Numbered from the stretch's first letter, positions 18,701-27,176 are shown. The stretch is DNA of 64,000 nucleotides from Bacteroidota bacterium (GCA_022709385.1 JAKLIX010000003.1:124001-188000); one strand, 5' to 3'. The notes: generated from the letters alone by a model not told the origin. Numbers and translations are program-made.

Positions 18701-19020
18701 TTGCCAATTCAACCTACGTCAGTGCACTGACCTGGGCTGCCGACCATTACTCCCGTGCCAGGGCTTCCAAGAATACCTTCGGTGCCGATTATATCAAGCT
18801 CAGGGAAATCCGTCTCGGATATAACCTGCCTTCCAAATATCTCGGACCAATTCAGAAAGCTTCTGTCGGAGTGTACGCCCGTAACCTGGCTACCTGGGGC
18901 CTGAAGAATCAGCACGTTGACCCGGAATCCGTTACCAGCGCCGGTAACATCCAGGGTATTGAAGGTGGTCAGCTGCCGCCGCTCCGCAGCTTCGGCATCA
19001 ACCTCGTTCTGTCGTTTTAA
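15748..19020 (+). CDS. SusC/RagA family TonB-linked outer membrane transporter
   Basis: A 1,090-residue TonB-dependent outer-membrane barrel. After the signal peptide (MRKLTLFLALMCLLGLQAAFAQ), residues of about 25-105 form the carboxypeptidase-D-like regulatory domain (GKITSSEDKLGIPGATVLVKG). Next comes the plug domain with TLSGRIAGVQVTG, LIRGVNSVSGNNQPLFVIDG and GPNAAALYGSRAANGVILI. The remainder is the 22-strand barrel. It transports a glycan or peptide bound by the lid lipoprotein encoded 21 nt downstream. No glycoside hydrolase, sulfatase or regulator gene is next to it, so this is an orphan pair. Proteases and a POT transporter elsewhere in the window make a peptide substrate possible, but that is inference. 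Confidence 0.95.
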   Translation: MRKLTLFLALMCLLGLQAAFAQRTITGKITSSEDKLGIPGATVLVKGTTVGVISDANGNFTLQVPKDKNILLISFVGMKTVQLTLGESNVVNVELSPEAQALEGVVITALGISREKKSLGYSVQNVSGEDLIKTRGEANFINTLSGRIAGVQVTGASGTMGGSSRILIRGVNSVSGNNQPLFVIDGIPIDNSDFNSTNTARGGGGFDYGNMAQDVNADDIESVSVLKGPNAAALYGSRAANGVILITTKKGKQAKGGGIGVTWNSSVTFDRVAMLPTYQNKYGGGTIYTGEDGKDGFAPGPVVNDVQMYVPDFYTDESWGPKYDPNIMVLAWNSFDEWDTENYLKPKPWVAPENDVIDFFKTGVGFNNTVSFTGATAVSNFRLSYSNLDADGYMPNSKQNKNTISFNGSTDLSDRLKAFTTFNYVKTVYVGRPETGYGDNNPMVRFNQWGQRQLDMEEMKAYLNPDGSQRTWNRTAWDDPTPVYSNNPYWSRYKDYQDDERNRYFGNVGLSYQICPSIRLQGKVNADYYNFRVRERIAIGSAFLSSYSEYLRENTEINSELMAFFNRNLSEKISLNATAGLNQMTRKYFRNGGATQGGLVLAGLYTLANSAVPASVDDYSNQKRINSILGSASFGYNNRLYLDLTGRNDWASTLPEDKNSYFYPSATVSFLLSELNYLKNFKPLSFAKVRVGWAQVGNDTDPYRLLNYYLANDNFGEYSSYRLPTTLNNDKLKPEITTSLEFGAELIFLNNRLGLDITYYDKSSKNQIIPVPTSSATGYRYQIVNAGEITNKGIEIALNTTPVKLNNGFQWDLNFNWAKNENMVVELAEGVNTYLLGSLFGIEVHAEEGKPYGSIRGYTYVTDDKGNKIVGTNGRYIQSTTIKSVGSVLPDWNMGISNTLKYKNWDFGFFFDIQKGGSLFSLTHMWGMYSGILEETAALNDKGNEMRDAVADGGGVLNQGVYGKLDADGNVVYLNPDGSTSEVPVANSTYVSALTWAADHYSRARASKNTFGADYIKLREIRLGYNLPSKYLGPIQKASVGVYARNLATWGLKNQHVDPESVTSAGNIQGIEGGQLPPLRSFGINLVLSF

Positions 19021-19041
19021 TAACCCTAAAAAATTAAGATA

Positions 19042-20550
19042 ATGAAAAGAATAAGCATATTTCTCATATTCCTTGTCAGCCTGACGCTTATGCTGGGATG
19101 TACCAAGGACTTTGACAAATTCAGCGAAAACCCCAATGACCCTCAGCAGGTCTCTACGGGTTTTATCCTCACTTATGCCCAGAAATATCTGATGGACAAT
19201 ATGAGGGATGAATGGTTCGGCGGACGCTGCACCTTCCTGCTTTCACAGTACTGGGCTCAGAACAACTACACGGACGAGGACAGGTACCTCTTCAGAACCA
19301 CCGTTACCGATGCCCAGTGGCGTTATTTTTACCTGGGACTGATGAATCTCAGAGATATCGTCCGGCTGAATACGGATGAGGAAACCAAAAACGATGCCCT
19401 TGCCAATGGTGCAAACGAAAACCAGATCGCCGTGGCAAATATCCTTACGGCTTATATCATGCAGATCGTGACCGATACCTGGGGAGACGTACCCTTTACC
19501 CAGGCCTTGCTCGGCAACGAAAACCAGACACCGGTCTACGATAAGCAGTCTTCGATCTATCCCGCACTGATCACCATGTTGAAAGATGCAGCCGCTATGA
19601 TCGACCTGAACAAGGACGGCATTAAATCGGGTGATATTATTTATAATGGTGATATGGCACTCTGGAAAAAGTTCGCCAACTCCCTCCGCCTGAGGATCGC
19701 CTTAAGGATGAAAGCTAAGGATCCCGCCCCCTTCAACGAAGTGGTGGCCCTCGGCCCCGATGCCCTCATCGCTTCCAATGATGAAATCGCTGCCTTCAAA
19801 TACGTGGGTGTGGCCCCCAACAACGGCCCCCTCTATGATGCATGGTTCACCGAAAACCGTAACGACTTCACCATGTCCAAACCTTTTGTCGATCTGCTTA
19901 AGGGAGTAAACGATACCCTGAACAGTAAAACAAATCCCTTTACCGGCATCTTTGACCCCAGGCTCCCCATCTTCTGTACTCCCGTGAACGGGGAATACCT
20001 TGGAATGCCTTACGGGATGACTGACTCTGACACCAAGGCCTATGCCGCCAACTGCCCCAACTTTAAGAATGATCCTTCTGTTGTACAGGCATCCGACTTC
20101 TCTTATGTCCTGATGGATTATGCCGAAGTTTGCTTCATCCTCTCAGAAGCCAATGGTTGGGATCAGACCTGGTACGCTAATGGTGTGGAAGCTTCACTCG
20201 AATGGTGGGGGGTTGCCGCCGGCGACATCGCCACCTATATGGCTGCCCTCCCCGCTGCGAACCAGGAAAGGGTGCTGACTCAGAAATACATCGCACTGTA
20301 TCCCCAGGGTGAACAGGGCTGGTTCGAATACCGCAGAACCGGCTTCCCCCATACCCTGGTGCATCCGGGCGAAATTACCCATGTCGGTACCAGCGGAAAT
20401 ATCATCTTTACCCCCCTTGAAGGGAATCAGATCCCCCGCCGCCTGCTCTATCCGATCGAAGAACAGGGCGTAAATGCCAATTCCTATGCAGCTGCCGTTG
20501 CCCAGATGGGTGGCGACACTCAGGATATCAATGTGTGGTGGGCTCAGTAA
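19042..20550 (+). CDS. SusD/RagB family nutrient-binding outer membrane lipoprotein
   Basis: A 502-residue lipoprotein. The signal peptide ends in the lipobox LMLGC, so Cys is lipidated and the protein sits on the outer membrane as the lid of the SusC barrel. The sequence after it (KDFDKFSENPNDPQQVSTG) and the helical TPR-like body fit the SusD-like group 2 (RagB-type) family. The C-terminal part has QKYIALYPQGEQGWFEYRRTGFP, well conserved in this group. The gene is the second of the susCD operon and is closed 27 nt later by a strong intrinsic terminator. Confidence 0.92.
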   Translation: MKRISIFLIFLVSLTLMLGCTKDFDKFSENPNDPQQVSTGFILTYAQKYLMDNMRDEWFGGRCTFLLSQYWAQNNYTDEDRYLFRTTVTDAQWRYFYLGLMNLRDIVRLNTDEETKNDALANGANENQIAVANILTAYIMQIVTDTWGDVPFTQALLGNENQTPVYDKQSSIYPALITMLKDAAAMIDLNKDGIKSGDIIYNGDMALWKKFANSLRLRIALRMKAKDPAPFNEVVALGPDALIASNDEIAAFKYVGVAPNNGPLYDAWFTENRNDFTMSKPFVDLLKGVNDTLNSKTNPFTGIFDPRLPIFCTPVNGEYLGMPYGMTDSDTKAYAANCPNFKNDPSVVQASDFSYVLMDYAEVCFILSEANGWDQTWYANGVEASLEWWGVAAGDIATYMAALPAANQERVLTQKYIALYPQGEQGWFEYRRTGFPHTLVHPGEITHVGTSGNIIFTPLEGNQIPRRLLYPIEEQGVNANSYAAAVAQMGGDTQDINVWWAQ

Positions 20551-20577
20551 AGTTATTGATAATCAATTGTTGAAAAA

Positions 20578-20612
20578 GGGGGTTGACCTTCGTGGTCAAC
20601 CCCCTTTTTTTT
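20578..20612 (+). terminator. Intrinsic terminator after SusD
   Basis: A perfect 11-bp stem (GGGGGTTGACC / GGTCAACCCCC) with a five-base loop TTCGT, followed by eight T residues. It ends the susCD operon and separates it from the FtsB-like gene, whose -7 box begins three bases later. Confidence 0.95.
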
Positions 20613-20614
20613 CA

Positions 20615-20622
20615 TATCTTTG
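20615..20622 (+). promoter_or_regulatory. -7 box (TATCTTTG) of the FtsB-like gene
   Basis: TATCTTTG matches TAnnTTTG and lies immediately after the susCD terminator, 29 nt before the ATG at 20652. The region where a -33 element would be is taken up by the terminator stem. Confidence 0.5.
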
Positions 20623-20651
20623 TGTACTGAATTCTGTTATTACCTTACATC

Positions 20652-20954
20652 ATGGGATCCTTCTTACTTAAACTGCTGAAAAATAAATATTTCATCACTT
20701 TCTTAGCTTTCCTGATCTGGCTGTCGGTATTCGACAGGAATAACCTGATCTACCAGTTCCGCCTCACTCAGACACTCAGCCAACTGGAAAAACAAAAGAA
20801 ATACTATACCGAAGAAATCCGCAACGACAGGCAGACGGCCCTGGAACTGAAATCAGACCTTAAGAATCTTGAAAAATTTGCCAGGGAAAAATACCTGATG
20901 AAAAAAGAAGGGGAGGATTTGTACATCGTACTCCCGGAGGAAAGCAAAAAGTAA
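20652..20954 (+). CDS. FtsB/DivIC-type septum formation initiator protein
   Basis: A 100-residue bitopic membrane protein. One transmembrane segment (YFITFLAFLIWLSVF, residues 13-27) is followed by a coiled coil (QTLSQLEKQKKYYTEEI to LKSDLKNLEKFA). It ends in the family-typical FAREKYLMKKEGEDLYIV. FtsB/DivIC proteins join FtsL and FtsQ/DivIB in the divisome and help activate septal peptidoglycan synthesis. The size and layout are normal. It has its own promoter box and ends four bases before the convergent priA. Confidence 0.85.
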   Translation: MGSFLLKLLKNKYFITFLAFLIWLSVFDRNNLIYQFRLTQTLSQLEKQKKYYTEEIRNDRQTALELKSDLKNLEKFAREKYLMKKEGEDLYIVLPEESKK

Positions 20955-20958
20955 CTGC

Positions 20959-23442
20959 CTAGTAAGGGTCCACATCCACCTGGATCTTCAGCGATCCGAA
21001 GCTTTTCTCCTGCTCCAGTTTCATCATTTCACCGGCAATCAGCGACTTGATCTGTGTAAGGGCGCCGTCCCTCTCTATCTTTACCAGCAGTTGCTGAATA
21101 TAATACTGATTGATTCGCGATACCAAAGGATATTCAGGACCAATTACGCGCATTCCCAATGGCTTCCTCAGCGTATCTCCCAGTTGCCTGGCTGCCTTCA
21201 GAAGGGTTTTCTGGTCCTTGTGTTTTAGCGTCAACTGGATAAGCCTGTAAAAAGGAGGATAACGGAATTGCGCCCGCTCATTCGTTTGGTGCTGGTACAT
21301 TCCGGCGTAATCATTCCTTAATATCCAGCCGATGACCGGATGTGCAGGCGACCAGGTCTGTATCAACACCTTGCCCCTGCCCGACCTTCTTCCCGACCGG
21401 CCGCCTACCTGGGTCATCAATTGGTAGGCCCGCTCGAATGAACGGAAATCAGGATAAGTAAACTGATTGTCCGCATTCAGAATGCCCACTAAGCTGACAT
21501 TCTCAAAATCAAGCCCTTTCGTTACCATCTGCGTTCCGACCAGCATGTCAATCTCCCCGCTTTCAAAGGCATGCAGGAGTTTCTGGTGGGAAAAACGGCT
21601 CCGCGTGGAGTCCTGATCCATTCTTGCGATCTTCACCGAAGGGAAAAACAGGGGAAGTTCTTCTTCCACCTTTTCTGTCCCAAAACCGCTCATCCGGATA
21701 CTGCTCCCCCCGCAGGAAGGGCATTGACTGACAAGCCTGGTGCTGTAACCGCAATAATGACAACGCAATTCATTGCGGAACTTATGGTAAGTCAGTGTCA
21801 CATCGCAATGAATACATTCCGGGCTCCACTGACATTGTTCGCATACCAGCCTGAGCGAAAAACCGCGGCGATTCTGGAAAAGAATCACCTGCTCCTGCCT
21901 AGCCAAAGCCTGTCCGATCTGATCGAGCAATACCTGGGAATAATGTGAGTGCAAATTTTTCTGTTTGCGCGCCTCATTCATATCAATCACCTGTACTTCA
22001 GGCATCTGAAGCCCGCCATATCGCTCGTTGAGCCGAACCATCCCGTATCTGCCCTGTAATGCATTGTAACAGCTCTCCACCGAAGGGGATGCTGAACCCA
22101 GCAACACCTTCGCCCCGTGTAACCTGCCCAGCATGATCGCGGCATCACGCGCCAGATACCTCGGAGCCGGATCCTGCTGTTTATATGAGGAATCATGCTC
22201 CTCATCCACTATGATCAAACCAAGCCTGGAGAAAGGCAGAAAAAGGGCCGAACGGGCTCCCAATATCACCGCGTACTTTTGTTCTCTTTCCGATTGCATT
22301 AGTACCTGCCTCCAGATTTCCACCCGCTCGTGGGAATTATACCTCGAATGATAAACACCCGTGACATTGCCGAAGTACTTCCTCAGCCTGTTGATGATGT
22401 GCGTGGTCAACGCAATCTCCGGCAACAGGTATAACACCTGTTTCCCCTGCTGAAGCACCTCCGCGATCAGCTTGATGTAAATTTCTGTCTTACCTGATGA
22501 GGTTACACCGTGCAATAATACCACCTCCTTCTCAGTGAACAGACTTTCAGTGTGTTTAAGCGCCACCTCCTGGTAAGGATTCAGCAGGATGGATCCGGGT
22601 GTATCGGTTTCAGGGAAATCGCCCAGGCGACTGACAATCTCCTCTGTCACAAGGAAAATGCCCTTCTTCTCCATAGCCCTGACTACCGCGTGTGTCATAC
22701 CGGATTCCTTCAGCAGGGCGCTTTGCCGGAGTTTTGCCTGTTGGTTCGAACGGCTCATCTGAAGAAAATGCATCAGCAGGTTGAGTTGTTTCTCCGATTT
22801 CTTCTCGAGCTGATCAAACAATTGGTGCAGCATTTCTTCATCCTGGTATGCACTGTGCAGCATCACAAAATGCTCCCTCCTGGGAATATACTTATCCTGT
22901 AAATCCTCATAAACGAAAGCCATGCCTTTTTCCACAAGACTCCGGATCACAGGCATCACCTTTTTTAACTGAAGAATGGCAGCCGCGTCCTTCATGCTGA
23001 TCTCTTCCCTGAGCTGAAGTGCCTCATAGATAAGGTATTCCCTGTCCGACAGACCGGAGCTGTCACCCCTGTATGCCGGATTCAGCGTGATGCGGCTTTC
23101 ACTCGAAAGCTTCATCCCTGACGGAAAAGCCACATTCATGACCTCCCCGGGATGACACATGTAATAGGTGGCCATCCAGTCCCAGAAGCGGAGCTGTATC
23201 TCTGTAACGACAGGACGTTCATCAATGACACTGAGGATGCTTTTCACGATCATCCCCTGGGGTTCCTGGTGATGAATGTGCTTCACAAGGCCGGAAAGTA
23301 CCCTGTTTCTGCCGAACTGGACTTCCACCCGCTTTCCCGCCTCAACCTGGTCTGTAAGTTCCTCCGGGACAGCATAACAAAAAGTGCCAGGCAGGGGAAG
23401 GGGTAATAATACGTCAACGTAAGTCCCGGCGTAACTTTTCAT
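20959..23442 (-). CDS. priA: Primosomal protein N' (replication restart helicase PriA)
   Basis: An 827-residue superfamily 2 DNA helicase that reloads DnaB at stalled forks. It has the N-terminal DNA-binding domain (TYVDVLLPLPLPGTFCYAV), Walker A in GVTSSGKTE (about residue 311), and the DEEH box in IIVDEEHDSSYKQQD (about 411). Between about 534 and 577 there are eight zinc-ligand cysteines (CEQCQW, CIHC, CHYC, CPSC). I start it at 23442 (MKSYAGTYVDV) rather than further upstream, because this ATG overlaps the stop of the RNA methyltransferase as ATGA and the residues before it are not family-like. Translation is thus probably coupled to that gene. Confidence 0.95.
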   Translation of the reverse strand: MKSYAGTYVDVLLPLPLPGTFCYAVPEELTDQVEAGKRVEVQFGRNRVLSGLVKHIHHQEPQGMIVKSILSVIDERPVVTEIQLRFWDWMATYYMCHPGEVMNVAFPSGMKLSSESRITLNPAYRGDSSGLSDREYLIYEALQLREEISMKDAAAILQLKKVMPVIRSLVEKGMAFVYEDLQDKYIPRREHFVMLHSAYQDEEMLHQLFDQLEKKSEKQLNLLMHFLQMSRSNQQAKLRQSALLKESGMTHAVVRAMEKKGIFLVTEEIVSRLGDFPETDTPGSILLNPYQEVALKHTESLFTEKEVVLLHGVTSSGKTEIYIKLIAEVLQQGKQVLYLLPEIALTTHIINRLRKYFGNVTGVYHSRYNSHERVEIWRQVLMQSEREQKYAVILGARSALFLPFSRLGLIIVDEEHDSSYKQQDPAPRYLARDAAIMLGRLHGAKVLLGSASPSVESCYNALQGRYGMVRLNERYGGLQMPEVQVIDMNEARKQKNLHSHYSQVLLDQIGQALARQEQVILFQNRRGFSLRLVCEQCQWSPECIHCDVTLTYHKFRNELRCHYCGYSTRLVSQCPSCGGSSIRMSGFGTEKVEEELPLFFPSVKIARMDQDSTRSRFSHQKLLHAFESGEIDMLVGTQMVTKGLDFENVSLVGILNADNQFTYPDFRSFERAYQLMTQVGGRSGRRSGRGKVLIQTWSPAHPVIGWILRNDYAGMYQHQTNERAQFRYPPFYRLIQLTLKHKDQKTLLKAARQLGDTLRKPLGMRVIGPEYPLVSRINQYYIQQLLVKIERDGALTQIKSLIAGEMMKLEQEKSFGSLKIQVDVDPY

Positions 23443-24614
23443 CCGGATGCATGCTTTTTCCCCTGATAGAGATCGAAGCCGAATACCCGGCATTCGATGG
23501 GACCGTTAAACACCCTGAGTCTTCTGAAAGGTCTGAGTCCAATCATTTTAAGTGCAAACTCATCTGCACTGATCACCCAGGCTTTATACCCGCTGTATTT
23601 GTTCTTCAGCGCATTCCCCAATTCCTGGTAAAGCCGGGTGATGTCTTCCACGCTGATCCTTTCACCATAGGGCGGGTTGGTGATTACGCAGGCGGGCGCC
23701 GGCGGCGGGTCAAACCTCCTGAAATCGGTATGCTGCAAACTGATCATCTTTTCAAGTCCTGCTGCCGCGATGTTCTCCCGTGCCTGGTAGATGCTTTTGC
23801 GGGAAATGTCGCACCCTGAAATCATGAAGGGCAGGCTGCTCAGGATCTGTGTGCCGGCTTCCTGCTGAACCCGCTTCCACAACGATTCGTCATAGTCCTG
23901 CCAGTTCTGGAATGCAAACCTCCTGATATAACGGCCTGCCGGAATCCGCATGGCCGCCATCGCAGCTTCTGTAAGCAAAGTACCGGAACCACACATGGGA
24001 TCCACAAAGGCCGACTGCATGTCCCAGCCGCTGAGCCTGACCAGTCCGGCAGCCAATACTTCACTCAATGGAGCATCATGCGTCTGAACCCGGTACCCTC
24101 TCTTATGTAAAGAAGTCCCCGAACTGTCCAGCGAAAGGTCGACCTGTTGTCTGTTAATATGGACATTGAGCCTGATATCCGGCTGATCCAGGTTTACGCT
24201 CGGACGTCTGCCTTTCTTATCCCTGAAACAATCCACCACGGCATCTTTAACAAGCTGTGAAACATACTGTGTATGGGTGAAATAAGAGTCAACCGCCACG
24301 GCATCAATGGCAAAGCTTTGCCGGTGATCGAATATTTCCGTCCAGTCGATGTCCCTGACATGTTTGTACAAAGCCTTCTCTGAGCCTGCCTCAAAATGCC
24401 ATGCCGGCACCAAAATGCGCAGTGCTGTGCGCAGCAGGTAATTGGCTTTGTACAACAAGGCTTTGTCACCCTGAAAGGCAACGGCACGCTTGATGATCTC
24501 AATTTCGGCAGCACCCAGCTCCCTGAGTTCTTCACCCAATACTTCTTCCAGCCCGCTCATGGTCTTAGCGATCATGGAAAAGCTTTCATTGTCAGATGTC
24601 TTCAGCCATTTCAT
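23439..24614 (-). CDS. THUMP-domain class I RNA methyltransferase (RlmL/UPF0020 family)
   Basis: A 391-residue SAM-dependent methyltransferase with an N-terminal THUMP domain (SMIAKTMSGLEEVLGEELRE to about residue 160). The catalytic domain has the SAM loop FVDPMCGSGTLLTEAA and the catalytic NPPYGE motif (about residue 311), typical of N2-guanine methylation of rRNA. It corresponds to the first half of E. coli RlmKL (G2445 of 23S rRNA) and lacks the RlmK half. The position it modifies is inferred from the family only. It is the first gene of a two-gene unit with priA. Confidence 0.85.
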   Translation of the reverse strand: MKWLKTSDNESFSMIAKTMSGLEEVLGEELRELGAAEIEIIKRAVAFQGDKALLYKANYLLRTALRILVPAWHFEAGSEKALYKHVRDIDWTEIFDHRQSFAIDAVAVDSYFTHTQYVSQLVKDAVVDCFRDKKGRRPSVNLDQPDIRLNVHINRQQVDLSLDSSGTSLHKRGYRVQTHDAPLSEVLAAGLVRLSGWDMQSAFVDPMCGSGTLLTEAAMAAMRIPAGRYIRRFAFQNWQDYDESLWKRVQQEAGTQILSSLPFMISGCDISRKSIYQARENIAAAGLEKMISLQHTDFRRFDPPPAPACVITNPPYGERISVEDITRLYQELGNALKNKYSGYKAWVISADEFALKMIGLRPFRRLRVFNGPIECRVFGFDLYQGKKHASG

Positions 24615-24750
24615 CCTGCAGCCATGGTTTAAATGCCGGCAGTTCTTTCAACCCTCTGTGGTCAGGTCGAATCGCCGTACTGATTGAATAACACAACTGC
24701 GTTCAGGATCATCATCTTCCTGATCCGCAGAATACCGGCTTAAAAGTACA

Positions 24751-24784
24751 AAAAAAAGACCGCCCTGTCCGGACGGTCTTTTTT
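24751..24784 (-). terminator. Intrinsic terminator of the secreted 159-residue protein
   Basis: The arms AAAAAGACCG and CGGTCTTTTT enclose a GC-rich loop. Reading the minus strand, it lies 17 nt after the stop at 24802 and ends in a T run. It is symmetrical enough to work in both directions. Confidence 0.85.
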
Positions 24785-24801
24785 CAAAAGCAGGGTTAAC
24801 C

Positions 24802-25281
24802 TCAGGATTCTATGCCAATCCCGAAAAAAGGCAGGGCTGTGGCTGCATTTTTCTTGTCGATCTGCAGGTAAAATTCCCCATCTTTGAATACATAGTAGCA
24901 GTATTCCGGCTGAGCCGTGCGGAAGGTCTGTGAACCAGGGTCGCATTTTTCCACAAACTGACATAAACGATATAATTTCAGTCCATTACGTGCTGTGACG
25001 TATTCCAGCATTACCATTTCTTTTGCTTTGGTATCGCAACGGACCACCGGCATCTTTTCATATACCTTCCCATTATTGCAAATGGCATCCACTTCTGCAT
25101 TCCTGATCTTTACAACCTCTCCGGTCGTCTTGATCACTTTGGTATAACGCAGTCCGAACTTGATGTCTTTTCCGAAATGGGTCTGTCCCTTGGCCACAAC
25201 ATAGTTCGAGTTCTCGGTATTCGTTGCCATGATGCCTGCGGAAATAAAAATCATCGTGACGAAAACAATGAGCTTTTTCAT
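24802..25281 (-). CDS. Small secreted protein of unknown function
   Basis: A 159-residue exported protein with a clear signal peptide (MKKLIVFVTMIFISAGIMA). The mature part has five cysteines (in DAICNN, VRCDT, RLCQF, EKCDP and EYCYY) and no family I recognise. It is flanked by its own promoter box and terminator, so it is a single-gene unit. A purine-rich GGAGGA Shine-Dalgarno sequence, unusual for this phylum, sits about 10 nt before the ATG. The protein is probably periplasmic. I cannot assign a role. Confidence 0.7.
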   Translation of the reverse strand: MKKLIVFVTMIFISAGIMATNTENSNYVVAKGQTHFGKDIKFGLRYTKVIKTTGEVVKIRNAEVDAICNNGKVYEKMPVVRCDTKAKEMVMLEYVTARNGLKLYRLCQFVEKCDPGSQTFRTAQPEYCYYVFKDGEFYLQIDKKNAATALPFFGIGIES

Positions 25282-25319
25282 TTTTGGTTCCTCCTTATTT
25301 TAATTAAAAATTGATGAAA

Positions 25320-25327
25320 CAAAAATA
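25320..25327 (-). promoter_or_regulatory. -7 box (TATTTTTG) of the 159-residue secreted protein
   Basis: The minus-strand TATTTTTG fits TAnnTTTG and gives a leader of about 33 nt that contains the AAGGAGGA ribosome-binding sequence at 25288-25297. Confidence 0.5.
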
Positions 25328-25481
25328 GGAGGGTGGAGCGGCCCGGCGCAAATCTAATCGATGAAGGGAAAAAAGCCGTCGGTCACAGACCCGGAATCAA
25401 CCGACAGGGCATTGGTGGTCTTAACAGGGGAGTTGGTCGATAGTATTTTGTATGTCAGATAGTTAACATGTTGTCTATGGA

Positions 25482-26219
25482 TTAGCCGGAGACCAGTTTG
25501 TTGTAAAATTGAACCACTTTTATCAGGTCCTGGGTCTTTTTTGGTCTGATCCTTTCTTTTCGCATAAACTGCTTGATTTCCTGTGATTTGTCGGGAAAAG
25601 AGGCCATCAGTCCCCTGCGGCTTCGTTTCAGTTGCACGGCAGGTTCATTCCCTTTTTGAAGGTATGTGTTCTCGAAACGCAGGAAGCGGTCGTCCACTGT
25701 TCCGGTGGAATAGGGGGTGGCAGGGGGGCTTTTAGGGTCGAACTTGACCTTTCTGTGAAATAAGAGCCGGTTTTGTCCTTCCACCAGTATCTGGAAATAG
25801 TCTTTCTTCAACAGATTGTCTTCCAGATAGTCGGTCCAGACAAAGGCCAGATTCTCCAGAACGACATATTTCACTTTGTCCGGAACGATCAGCGCCAGGG
25901 TGTCCTGCAGATAGATAAAATGCATTTGCCTGGCGTAGATGTTGTATCTGAGTTTCAGCCCTTCCACCATGGTGTCATTTTTCAGGATCAGGGTACCCTC
26001 CCGCCAGTCATCAAATAAATACATACTCCCTTTTGCGTTCATGGCCCTTTCGGCATCGGAAACAGCAATGGGCTGTTGTATCCAGGTGGAGATGATGGTA
26101 GGATCAAACATGGTTATTGTATTGTTCCTGAAACGGTCCCTGATCTGGGCATGGGCAACCAGGCTGAGAACCATGCTTAGCATTAGTCCGGAAAATAAGA
26201 ATCGGATGAAAAGTTTCAT
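25482..26219 (-). CDS. Secreted protein of unknown function
   Basis: A 245-residue protein with a signal peptide (MKLFIRFLFSGLMLSMVLSL, cleavage near AHAQ). The mature part is rich in aromatic and basic residues (YLFDDWREGTLILKNDTMVEG, LRYNIYARQMHFI) and ends in a basic helical region (RKERIRPKKTQDLIKVV). The N-terminal half resembles the beta-rich folds of Bacteroidota lipoprotein-like hypotheticals, but I do not recognise a named family. It starts 13 nt downstream of the osmC stop and is probably co-transcribed with it. Confidence 0.7.
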   Translation of the reverse strand: MKLFIRFLFSGLMLSMVLSLVAHAQIRDRFRNNTITMFDPTIISTWIQQPIAVSDAERAMNAKGSMYLFDDWREGTLILKNDTMVEGLKLRYNIYARQMHFIYLQDTLALIVPDKVKYVVLENLAFVWTDYLEDNLLKKDYFQILVEGQNRLLFHRKVKFDPKSPPATPYSTGTVDDRFLRFENTYLQKGNEPAVQLKRSRRGLMASFPDKSQEIKQFMRKERIRPKKTQDLIKVVQFYNKLVSG

Positions 26220-26232
26220 GATATTTGTTTTT

Positions 26233-26649
26233 TTATTGTAAAGGGGCGTAATGTAATGTCACTTTTCTTGATATGTCGGGATGAAGACTTTGGGAAACAG
26301 GACAGGTCCTGGTGATCTGGTCGAATATCTTTTTGTCCTTGTCGGTGTATGGATATGGAGGGAAATGGATATCAAGGATGATCTCCCCGATGCGTCTCGG
26401 TTCAGAAGCCATGATCTTAATGACTGAAGCACTCGTCCCGTCAATGGGGATGTTGTTCCTTCGTGCATAAATCCCCATGATGGTCAGCATACAGGAGGCA
26501 AATGCACTGGCAAGCATATCGGTCGGACTCAGATAGGCTCCTTCACCTTCGTTGTCGGGCGGAGCATCTGTCATAATTTCAGTTCCGCTGAGGATATGGG
26601 TAATCCTGGTCTTCAATGCGCCCTTATAGGATACATGCAGATGCTTCAT
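26233..26649 (-). CDS. OsmC family protein (peroxiredoxin-like)
   Basis: A 138-residue cytoplasmic protein of the OsmC/Ohr superfamily, thiol peroxidases that detoxify organic hydroperoxides. The two redox cysteines are Cys53 in AFASCMLTIMG and Cys116 in RTCPVSQSL, both in the conserved places. SPTDMLASAFASC is the family signature. I start at 26649 (MKHLHVSYKG) because the in-frame codons upstream do not look like OsmC. Its start region is divergent from rsfS. It is followed by the secreted 245-residue protein. Confidence 0.88.
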   Translation of the reverse strand: MKHLHVSYKGALKTRITHILSGTEIMTDAPPDNEGEGAYLSPTDMLASAFASCMLTIMGIYARRNNIPIDGTSASVIKIMASEPRRIGEIILDIHFPPYPYTDKDKKIFDQITRTCPVSQSLHPDISRKVTLHYAPLQ

Positions 26650-26752
26650 CGGGATGTGTCTTAATTGATGCAAATATAAACCGAATCCGGATAGCAGCCG
26701 GAAAATCGCCCGGCTCTTTGCATACAAATGGCCGAAATGTCATAATTTTCTG

Positions 26753-26760
26753 TATTTTTG
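26753..26760 (+). promoter_or_regulatory. -7 box (TATTTTTG) of the rsfS-ftsH operon
   Basis: TATTTTTG fits TAnnTTTG and lies 27 nt before the rsfS ATG. It probably drives the whole rsfS-ftsH-LUD-DUF2007-cdsA-psd series. No -33 TTG is seen at normal spacing. Confidence 0.5.
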
Positions 26761-26787
26761 CAGGCAGCGGTAACCTAAACTCGCACT

Positions 26788-27156
26788 ATGGCAAAAAGCA
26801 AAGCTCCGTCAGCATCCGGCATGCTGGCAGAGATTATCATCCGGGGGATACAGGAGAAGAAGGGCCTCGAAATTGTCAGCATCGACCTGAGGGAATTGAA
26901 GAATGCAATCAGCGAATATTTCGTGATCTGCCACGGTACGTCCCGTACGCACGTCGAAGCCCTGGCCGAATCTGTGGAAAAGGAGGTCAAAACTGCCATC
27001 GGAACCAATCCCTGGCATGCCGAAGGATTTGAAAATTCGGAATGGATTTTGCTGGACTATGCCGACGTCGTCGTCCATATCTTCCAGGAATCCAAACGCC
27101 GCTTCTTTAACCTGGAAGGTTTATGGGCTGATGCCAGACAGACCACCATCGCTTAA
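26788..27156 (+). CDS. rsfS: Ribosome silencing factor RsfS (DUF143)
   Basis: A 122-residue protein of the RsfS/YbeB family, which binds ribosomal protein uL14 and blocks subunit joining during starvation. Family motifs are present: ISEYFVICHGTSRTHVEALAESV and the C-terminal EGFENSEWILLDYADVVVHIF. Length is normal. It is the first gene of the operon; ftsH begins 20 nt downstream, an arrangement common in Bacteroidota. Confidence 0.93.
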   Translation: MAKSKAPSASGMLAEIIIRGIQEKKGLEIVSIDLRELKNAISEYFVICHGTSRTHVEALAESVEKEVKTAIGTNPWHAEGFENSEWILLDYADVVVHIFQESKRRFFNLEGLWADARQTTIA

Positions 27157-27176
27157 TTGATTATTTACCGGACAAA

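Noticed and set aside
15748..20550. Polysaccharide utilisation locus
   Set aside because: Only SusC and SusD are present; no glycoside hydrolase, sulfatase, polysaccharide lyase or hybrid sensor is nearby, so I call an orphan SusCD pair.
24640..24700. Possible tRNA (a GTCGAATC-like T-loop sequence near 24665)
   Set aside because: No acceptor stem, anticodon arm or CCA end can be placed around it. I saw no tRNA anywhere in the window.
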